Source: an uncultured Sinobacteraceae bacterium
GTDB taxonomy: Bacteria; Pseudomonadota; Gammaproteobacteria; Steroidobacterales; Steroidobacteraceae
DNA: 5,662 bases
NCBI GenBank assembly: GCA_937902995.1
Contig: CALEKY010000064.1
Location: 1-5,662, forward strand
Direction: 5' to 3'
Part shown: positions 1-5,202 of the stretch, one piece after another
How positions within the stretch are numbered: the first letter of the stretch is position 1
How the letters are laid out: each line of letters opens with the position of its first letter
Made by a program: the position numbers and the translations under genes
Notes under the pieces: generated by a model
What the model was told of the DNA's origin: nothing
What the model saw: the letters and a program-made list of their open reading frames with translations, nothing else
Database searches by the model: none

Positions 1-1860
1 TCTCTTCGTGTAAGGGCCATTGCCGTATCTGCCGTGCTGTCGGGCCTCGCGGCTCCTCCGGGGGCGGCCGATGCCGCTGGTGCGCATGTCGTCGAAGAAG
101 TCGTCGTCACGGCGAGCGTCACCGAAACACCGCGGCGACAGATCGGCACCGCGGTCTCCGTGATCTCGGGACCCGAGATCGAGCTTCGCGGTTACCACTC
201 GCTGGCCGACGTCTTGCGAACGCAGCCCGGGATCGGCGTCAGCAACAGCGGCGGGCGAGGCCACTCGACGGCGCTGCGGATCCGCGGCGAAGAGGCGTTC
301 CGCACGGTGCTCTACATCGACGGAGTCAAGGCCGTGGATCCGACCGCCGACAAGGTCGCGCCCGCATTCGACAGCCTGCTCGCGACCTCCGACCTCGAGC
401 GCGTCGAGGTGCTGCGCGGCCCGCAAGGCTTCATGTACGGCGCCGACGCGGGCGGCGTCGTGAACGTCCTCACGCGCACCGGTGCCGGAGCGCTCGGGGC
501 ACGCCTCGGCGTCGAGTACGGGAGCTTCGACACGCGCAAGCTCGATGCGAGCCTTTCGGGCGGCGGCGACGAAGGCGACTACTTCGTCTCCGTCACCGAT
601 CTCGAAACGGAGGGCTTCAACGCGCAAACCGCCGATACGGTTCTTCGGGACCGGGACGGCGCCGAGAACACGACGTTGCACGCGAAGCTCGGCTGGAACG
701 CGACGGACGCGCTGCGCGTGCAGCTCGTCGCGCGCGATATCGATGCCGCCGTGCGCTTCGACGGCTGCGGCTTCCCGACGACGACGCACGACTGCGAGGC
801 CACGACGGAGCAGACGACCTATCGGCTTTCCGTCGATTATCGAGCCGACAGAGTGAGTCACGTGGTCGCTTACAGCGAGAGTGATATCCTGCGGCACAGC
901 CTCGCCGAAGGCGCGATTGCGTTCACCGCGGACGGCAACCTGAGCCGGTTCGAATACATCGGAAGCTTCCGTCCGTCCGACGCGCTCACGCTCGCGTATG
1001 GCGTGGACCTTCAGACCGAGAAGGTCGTCGGGGCTCCGACGCGAGAGCGGGATCAGAAGGGCTACTACTTCGAATATCAGGGCCGGCTGGGCGAGGCGTT
1101 CTTCGTCTCGGCCGGTGCGCGCTACGACGACAACGACGATTTCGGCACGCACACGAGCGCCCGGCTGAGCGCCGCGTACGTGCAGGCGCTCGGTGACGGC
1201 TCGACGCTGAAATATCGCGCAAGCTACGGCACGGGTTTCCGACCGCCGAGTCTCTACGAGATCGCCTACAACCGCGATTTCGCGTTTCCGCCCGCGTCGA
1301 ACGTCGTTCTGAAGGAGGAAACGAGCCGCGGTTACGACGTCGGGCTCGAGTACTTCGGCGCGAACGGTTTGCGCGTCGAGCTCGCGTACTTCGATCAGGA
1401 CATCGAGGACGAGATTTTCTTCGACCTCGTATCGTTCTCCGGCTATCTGCAGTCGCCCGGCAAGAGCAGGTCGAAGGGCGTCGAGGCGGGGGTCGAGGTG
1501 CCGTTCGGGTCTCGTTGGGCCCTTACGGGGAACTGGACGTACAACAAGGCGGAAGACTCGACGAACGAGCAGCGCCTGCGGCGGCCGAGGCATGTCGGCA
1601 ATCTCGGCATCGGTTACACGTCGACGGACGAGCGTCTCCGCGTGCTCGCGAATTACAGGGTGTCGCGGGACTCGATCGATATCGGCAACGTCGCGCTCGA
1701 CGACTACGAGGTGCTCGATCTCGCGATCGCGTATGCGCCGACCGCGAAGCTCGAGGTGTACGGCCGCGTCGAGAACGCGCTCGACGAGGACTACCAGGAA
1801 GTCCTGGGCTACAACACGGCGGGCCGGTCGGCCTACGGCGGCGTCCGACTGCGCTTCTGA
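1..1860 (+). CDS. btuB: TonB-dependent outer-membrane receptor, BtuB-like (5' end cut by window)
   Basis: Probable outer-membrane transporter that imports cobalamin using TonB/ExbBD energy. The frame is open from base 1, and the first ~28 residues (SLRVRAIAVSAVLSGLAA..., Arg followed by a hydrophobic Ala/Val/Leu stretch) read as a signal peptide. The true start therefore lies just outside the window, and the GTG at 34 falls inside the signal sequence. Numbering from base 1: a TonB box (EEVVVTA, residues 32-38), a plug domain (about 45-155, with LYIDGVK, VEVLRGPQGFMYGADAGGVVNVLT) and a beta-barrel ending in Phe619, the usual terminal aromatic for BAM insertion. 619 visible residues matches BtuB (about 614). 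The DRDG motif (Asp217/Asp219) resembles a calcium-ligand loop of E. coli BtuB, aligned from memory. Cys256 and Cys265 could form a loop disulfide. The cobalamin riboswitch just downstream supports a B12 substrate. TonB-receptor membership is near certain; the B12 substrate is an inference, with another siderophore or cofactor as the alternative. Confidence 0.8.
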   Translation, partial: SLRVRAIAVSAVLSGLAAPPGAADAAGAHVVEEVVVTASVTETPRRQIGTAVSVISGPEIELRGYHSLADVLRTQPGIGVSNSGGRGHSTALRIRGEEAFRTVLYIDGVKAVDPTADKVAPAFDSLLATSDLERVEVLRGPQGFMYGADAGGVVNVLTRTGAGALGARLGVEYGSFDTRKLDASLSGGGDEGDYFVSVTDLETEGFNAQTADTVLRDRDGAENTTLHAKLGWNATDALRVQLVARDIDAAVRFDGCGFPTTTHDCEATTEQTTYRLSVDYRADRVSHVVAYSESDILRHSLAEGAIAFTADGNLSRFEYIGSFRPSDALTLAYGVDLQTEKVVGAPTRERDQKGYYFEYQGRLGEAFFVSAGARYDDNDDFGTHTSARLSAAYVQALGDGSTLKYRASYGTGFRPPSLYEIAYNRDFAFPPASNVVLKEETSRGYDVGLEYFGANGLRVELAYFDQDIEDEIFFDLVSFSGYLQSPGKSRSKGVEAGVEVPFGSRWALTGNWTYNKAEDSTNEQRLRRPRHVGNLGIGYTSTDERLRVLANYRVSRDSIDIGNVALDDYEVLDLAIAYAPTAKLEVYGRVENALDEDYQEVLGYNTAGRSAYGGVRLRF

Positions 1861-1882
1861 CGCCCGACTGGGCCACAAGATC

Positions 1883-1912
1883 TTGACAGTTGGCGTCGGC
1901 CGACCACAACAT
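1883..1912 (+). promoter_or_regulatory. Putative sigma70-type promoter for the riboswitch-nrdAB transcript
   Basis: A perfect -35 hexamer TTGACA lies at 1883-1888. The best -10 candidate is CAACAT at 1907-1912 (3 of 6 matches, 18-bp spacing). Transcription would then start near 1918-1920, which is where riboswitch helix P1 begins. The -35 and the distance to P1 are persuasive; the -10 is weak. Confidence 0.45.
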
Positions 1913-1916
1913 GTGG
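1895..1916. repeat. Two adjacent inverted repeats inside the promoter
   Basis: GTCGGCCGAC at 1895-1904 is a perfect 10-bp palindrome filling most of the -35/-10 spacer. It is followed by CCACA-aca-TGTGG at 1904-1916, which overlaps the proposed -10 and ends just before P1. Either could be an operator. I do not recognise the binding protein, and neither resembles the NrdR box consensus. In GC-rich DNA one such palindrome can arise by chance; two abutting ones at a promoter are more suggestive. Confidence 0.35.
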
Positions 1917-1918
1917 GC

Positions 1919-2094
1919 CGTGCGACGGTTCGCGATGAGCGACGAAGAGGGAATCCGGTGAGCGGCGCGAAGCCGCGAGTCCGGAGCTGCCCCCGCAACT
2001 GTAAGCAGCGAGCGGCCGCCAGATCGCCACTGGAGCGTTCCGGGAAGGCGGCGGCCGCGATCGAGCTGTAAGCCAGGAGACCTGCCGGCGCACG
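1919..2094 (+). promoter_or_regulatory. Cobalamin (B12) riboswitch aptamer
   Basis: RNA element that binds a cobalamin, probably adenosylcobalamin, and controls the downstream gene. Conserved blocks occur in the right order: AGAGGGAATCCGGTG (about 1946-1960); a GCGGC/GCCGC hairpin (1962-1966 with 1972-1976) between two CCGG arms; GAGTCCGGAGC; GCTGCCCCCGCAACTGTAA (1986-2004); and the B12 box AGCCAGGAGACCTGCC (2071-2086). P1 closes as CGTGCG 1919-1924 with CGCACG 2089-2094, and CGG 1926-1928 pairs with CCG 2085-2087. The variable segment 2005-2070 folds on a 9-bp helix (2012-2020 with 2050-2058), consistent with the larger peripheral domain of the AdoCbl-binding Cobalamin-I type. Its only plausible target is nrdA, 107 bases downstream. 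No U-tract follows, so control looks translational. Confidence 0.96.
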
Positions 2095-2104
2095 ACGTCA
2101 CCGG

Positions 2105-2152
2105 TCGGACGGGGTGTGCCGAGCGGGTCGCGGCGCGTGGCCGTGCGTCCGA
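2105..2152 (+). promoter_or_regulatory. Riboswitch expression platform: putative P13/L13 hairpin
   Basis: TCGGAC at 2105-2110 pairs with GTCCGA at 2147-2152, and GCC 2118-2120 can pair with GGC 2139-2141 inside it. The loop carries GCGGG (2123-2127), an exact complement of CCCGC (1992-1996) in the conserved L5 segment of the aptamer. This matches the L5-L13 kissing loop known to couple ligand binding to output in cobalamin riboswitches. The outer stem is clear, the inner stem is short, and the fold is read by eye. Confidence 0.5.
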
Positions 2153-2160
2153 GGCGCTGC

Positions 2161-2201
2161 TCGCTCGCTTCGTCCAGCACACGAGCAAACGAGGTGAGCG
2201 A
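2161..2201 (+). promoter_or_regulatory. Shine-Dalgarno sequestering hairpin of the B12 riboswitch
   Basis: Bases 2161-2173 (TCGCTCGCTTCGT) pair with 2189-2201 (ACGAGGTGAGCGA) in one uninterrupted 13-bp helix with two G-U wobbles (2167-2195 and 2169-2193) and a 15-base loop (2174-2188). The right arm contains the entire nrdA Shine-Dalgarno (GAGG, 2191-2194) and the A of the ATG at 2201. When formed, it should block ribosome binding. No run of T follows, so it is not an intrinsic terminator. This gives the riboswitch a translational OFF state when B12 is bound. Confidence 0.75.
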
Positions 2202-4081
2202 TGGTCCAGGCGCTTTCTTCCCGAGCCGTTGCGGCGGGCAACGGCATCTCGGTCGACTCTTCTCCGCGCAGCCCTTGGCGGCATCCCGTCGGTCCCGTCG
2301 TGACCGATCCGCGGCGTGATGCGCTCCTGACGGAGTTCGGCAAGGCGACGCTGCGCGATCGCTATCTGCTGCCGGGCGAGTCGTTCCAGGATCTTTTCGC
2401 GCGCGTCGCGCGCGCGTACGCGGACGATACCGCGCATGCGCAGCGGCTCTACGACTATATGTCGAAGCTGTGGTTCATGCCCGCGACGCCGATCCTGAGT
2501 AACGGCGGCACGGATCGCGGTCTGCCGATCTCCTGTTTTCTGAACGCGGTCGAGGACAGCCTCGAGTCCATCGTCGAGACCTGGACCGAGAACGTCTGGC
2601 TCGCGGCGAACGGCGGCGGCATCGGCACGTATTGGGGAGCCGTGCGCTCGATCGGCGAGCCGGTGAAAAGCAACGGACAGTCGTCCGGCATCATTCCGTT
2701 CGTCCGAGTGATGGATTCGCTGACGCTCGCGATCTCGCAAGGCTCGCTGCGCCGCGGCTCCGCGGCGGTCTACCTCGACGTGCATCACCCGGAGATCGAG
2801 GAATTCATCGAGATCCGCAAACCTTCGGGCGACTTCAACCGCAAGAGCCTGAACCTGCATCACGGCGTCTCGATCACCGACGAGTTCATGGAGTGCGTGC
2901 GCGACGATCGTCCGTTCGCGCTCCGAAGCCCCGTGACCGGCAAGCCGATCAAGACCGTCTCCGCGCGGCTCCTGTGGCAGAAAATTCTCGAGACGCGGCT
3001 GCAGACCGGCGAGCCGTATCTGCTGTTCATCGATACCGCTAATCGGGGCTTGCCGGCGCATCAGCGCGAGCTCGGGCTCGCGATACGCCAGTCGAATCTC
3101 TGCAGCGAGATCCTGCTGCCGACGGGACCGGACCATACCGGTGCGCGGCGCACGGCGGTCTGCTGCCTCTCGTCGGTGAACCTCGATACCTGGGACGAGT
3201 GGAGCGGCGATCCGCGCTTCATCGAGGATCTCATGCGCTTCCTCGACAACGTGCTCGAGGACTTCATCGAGCGCGCGCCGCCGTCGATGGCGAACGCCGT
3301 TTACGCCGCGCAGCGGGAGCGCTCCGTCGGGCTCGGCGCGATGGGGTTTCACTCGTTCCTGCAGGCGCGCGGAATCCCATTCGAAAGCGCTCTGGCGAAG
3401 AGTTGGAACCTACGTATATTCAGTTACTTGCGAAATAAAGCTAATGAAGCGTCTAGAAATCTCGCAATCGAGCGGGGCGCGTGTCCGGACGCCGCCGAGC
3501 GGGGCGTGCTCGAGCGGTTCAGCCACAAGCTCGCGATCGCGCCGACCGCGAGCATCAGCATCATCTGCGGCGGCGCGAGCGCGTGCATCGAGCCGATCCC
3601 GGCGAACGTCTACACGCACAAGACGCTGTCCGGCTCGTTCACGGTGAAGAACCCGGCGCTCGTCAAGCTACTCGCGTCGAAAGGACTCGACACACCCGCG
3701 ACGTGGCGCTCGATTCTCGAGCACGAGGGCTCGGTGCAGCATCTCGATGCGCTCGACGAGCACCAGAAGGCGGTCTTCCGCACGGCGTTCGAGATCGATC
3801 AGCGTTGGGTCATCGAGCTCGCCGCGGACCGCGCGCCGCTCGTCTGCCAAGGGCAATCGCTGAACCTCTACTTGAAGAGCGATATCCACAAGTGGGATCT
3901 GCTCATGCTGCACTGGACCGCATGGGAGCGGGGCATCAAGAGCCTTTACTACTGCCGCTCGAAATCCGTGCAGCGCGCCGGTTTCGCCGGCGTCGAGGGC
4001 GACAATACGCGACAGTGGCCGGAGCGAAGGCTCCAGGTCGCGGACGTCGCGAAATACGACGAATGCCTCGCTTGCCAATGA
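2201..4081 (+). CDS. nrdA: Class I ribonucleoside-diphosphate reductase, alpha (catalytic) subunit
   Basis: Reduces ribonucleoside diphosphates to deoxyribonucleotides in the cytoplasm, using a radical delivered by NrdB. Active-site residues by comparison with E. coli NrdA: Cys112 (C225) and Cys321 (C462) as the redox pair; Asn299, Cys301 and Glu303 in NLCSE (N437, C439, E441), with Cys301 the thiyl-radical site; Tyr583-Tyr584 (Y730-Y731) for radical transfer; and the C-terminal pair Cys622/Cys625 (ECLACQ) for re-reduction. RRGSAAVYLDV (184-194) matches the specificity-site loop 2 region, and PTASISIICGG is a substrate-phosphate loop. At 626 residues against about 760 in E. coli, it lacks the N-terminal ATP-cone; residues 1-37 are a Ser/Ala/Arg-rich leader unlike that domain. 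The ATG at 2201 is chosen because GAGG sits 6 bases upstream and the riboswitch hairpin covers it. An AT-rich patch lies at 3411-3465. Confidence 0.97.
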   Translation: MVQALSSRAVAAGNGISVDSSPRSPWRHPVGPVVTDPRRDALLTEFGKATLRDRYLLPGESFQDLFARVARAYADDTAHAQRLYDYMSKLWFMPATPILSNGGTDRGLPISCFLNAVEDSLESIVETWTENVWLAANGGGIGTYWGAVRSIGEPVKSNGQSSGIIPFVRVMDSLTLAISQGSLRRGSAAVYLDVHHPEIEEFIEIRKPSGDFNRKSLNLHHGVSITDEFMECVRDDRPFALRSPVTGKPIKTVSARLLWQKILETRLQTGEPYLLFIDTANRGLPAHQRELGLAIRQSNLCSEILLPTGPDHTGARRTAVCCLSSVNLDTWDEWSGDPRFIEDLMRFLDNVLEDFIERAPPSMANAVYAAQRERSVGLGAMGFHSFLQARGIPFESALAKSWNLRIFSYLRNKANEASRNLAIERGACPDAAERGVLERFSHKLAIAPTASISIICGGASACIEPIPANVYTHKTLSGSFTVKNPALVKLLASKGLDTPATWRSILEHEGSVQHLDALDEHQKAVFRTAFEIDQRWVIELAADRAPLVCQGQSLNLYLKSDIHKWDLLMLHWTAWERGIKSLYYCRSKSVQRAGFAGVEGDNTRQWPERRLQVADVAKYDECLACQ

Positions 4082-4085
4082 GGAG
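4081..4085 (+). promoter_or_regulatory. nrdB ribosome-binding site starting on the last base of the nrdA stop
   Basis: AGGAG at 4081-4085 begins on the last base of the nrdA TGA and lies 9 bases before the nrdB ATG. The overlap suggests translational coupling, so closing the nrdA start by the riboswitch should also lower nrdB output. A purine-rich GAGAGAG (4088-4094) immediately before the ATG may add to it. Confidence 0.7.
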
Positions 4086-4094
4086 CCGAGAGAG

Positions 4095-5144
4095 ATGAAC
4101 GAGTCGAGCCCGCAGATCGAGCTGATCGCACGTCCCGGTCTGATGACGCCGAGCGTGAGCTACAAGCCGTTCCGCTATCCCTGGGCAATCGAGTACTGGC
4201 GGCGGCAGCAGCAGATCCACTGGCTGCCGGAGGAGGTGCCGCTCGGGGAGGACTGCAAGGACTGGGCGACGCGCCTCACGGACGCCGAGCGGAACCTGCT
4301 GACGCAGGTCTTTCGGTTCTTCACGCAATCGGACGTCGAGGTCCAGGACAACTACCACGAGCGCTACGCCCGCGTGTTCCGGCCGACGGAGATCAAGATG
4401 ATGCTCGCGGCGTTCGCGAACATGGAGACCGTGCACATCGTCGCGTACGCGCTGCTGCTCGAGACCCTCGGCATGCCGGACTCCGAGTTCGCCGCGTTCC
4501 TCGACTACGCCGCGATGCGCGACAAGCACGATTACATGCAGCGGTTCGGCGTCGCGAACGAGGCCGATATCCTGCGCACGCTCGCGATGTTCGGTGGCTT
4601 CACCGAGGGGCTCCAGCTCTTCGCGAGCTTCGCGATCCTGCTGAACTTCCCGCGGCACAACAAGATGCGCGGCATGGGCCAGATCGTCTCCTGGTCCGTG
4701 CGGGACGAGACGCTCCATTGCGAGGGCATCATCCGGCTCTTCCACACGTTCGCGGCCGAGACCGGCGCGCTGACGGCGAGCGTGCGCGACGACATCGTCG
4801 ACTGCGCCCGCACGGTCGTCGCGCTCGAGGACCGCTTCATCGACCTTGCGTTCGAGATGGGGCCGATCGAGGGGCTCGATGCCGAGGACGTGAAGCGCTA
4901 CATCCGCTATGTCGCCGACTGGCGCTTGAGGCAGCTCAATCTTCCCCCGATCTACGGCATTTCCGAGCATCCGTTGCCGTGGCTTCCCGAGATCCTGAAC
5001 GCCGTCGAGCACGCAAATTTCTTTGAGACGCGCGCAACGGAGTATGCGAAGGCCGCAACCGGTGGCGACTGGCATGGGCCCGAAGGCGCGTGGAGTCTTT
5101 TCGATGCCAGGCTCGCCCGCAGGGCGCAGATCGAGCTGACTTGA
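4095..5144 (+). CDS. nrdB: Class I ribonucleoside-diphosphate reductase, beta (radical-generating) subunit
   Basis: Ferritin-like diiron subunit that makes the tyrosyl radical used by NrdA. All six metal ligands are visible with E. coli-like spacing: Asp80, Glu111, His114, Glu171, Glu205, His208 (E. coli D84, E115, H118, E204, E238, H241; the 31- and 34-residue intervals are identical). The radical tyrosine is Tyr118 (Y122). Radical-transfer residues are Trp43 in HWLPEEV (W48), Asp204 (D237) and Tyr317 in NFFETRATEY (equivalent to E. coli Y356, mouse Y370). A retained Tyr118 argues for an O2-dependent class Ia-like enzyme rather than a Tyr-less Mn/Fe type. No ATP-cone precedes the ferritin domain. 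The 349 residues fit the family. The C-terminus ends ARLARRAQIELT, more basic than the acidic tails that usually bind NrdA. It forms an operon with nrdA (13-bp gap). Confidence 0.97.
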   Translation: MNESSPQIELIARPGLMTPSVSYKPFRYPWAIEYWRRQQQIHWLPEEVPLGEDCKDWATRLTDAERNLLTQVFRFFTQSDVEVQDNYHERYARVFRPTEIKMMLAAFANMETVHIVAYALLLETLGMPDSEFAAFLDYAAMRDKHDYMQRFGVANEADILRTLAMFGGFTEGLQLFASFAILLNFPRHNKMRGMGQIVSWSVRDETLHCEGIIRLFHTFAAETGALTASVRDDIVDCARTVVALEDRFIDLAFEMGPIEGLDAEDVKRYIRYVADWRLRQLNLPPIYGISEHPLPWLPEILNAVEHANFFETRATEYAKAATGGDWHGPEGAWSLFDARLARRAQIELT

Positions 5145-5202
5145 CCTGACGCGTGTGCCGCGCAATGGACCCACGCGAACGGATAAGGGTAAACGACAGG
5201 GC
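5145..5202. other. Short convergent intergenic region, no recognisable terminator
   Basis: These 58 bases separate the converging nrdB and protease genes. A 6-bp inverted repeat (CGCGTG 5150-5155 with CACGCG 5172-5177, 16-base loop) is present but has no T-tract on either strand. A loopless palindrome GGCCTAGGCC (5200-5209) overlaps the protease stop codon. Sampled GC content falls from about 67% to about 52% across this stretch. Confidence 0.5.

Noticed and set aside
34..36. GTG as the start of the receptor gene
   Set aside because: The frame is open upstream to base 1, and the preceding residues (with Arg and hydrophobic positions) complete a signal peptide, so the start is more likely outside the window.
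1904..1916. NrdR-box candidate in the nrdAB promoter
   Set aside because: The CCACA-N3-TGTGG repeat lacks the AT-rich acaCwAtATaTwGtgt core and the paired-box arrangement.
2161..2201. Transcription attenuator (intrinsic terminator) for the riboswitch
   Set aside because: The hairpin is followed by coding sequence with no U-run, so translational sequestration fits better.
1523..3352. 609-codon open frame on the - strand across the btuB end, the riboswitch and nrdA
   Set aside because: It spans three unrelated elements including the riboswitch, is Arg/Ala-rich with no recognisable domain, and is a by-product of high-GC codon bias in the genes on the other strand.
3936..5174. 412-codon open frame on the - strand antisense to nrdA and nrdB
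   Set aside because: Low-information Arg/Glu/Leu-rich sequence opposite well-supported genes; no family resemblance and no ribosome-binding site of note.
5150..5177. Intrinsic terminator after nrdB
   Set aside because: A 6-bp stem with a 16-base loop and no T-tract on either strand.
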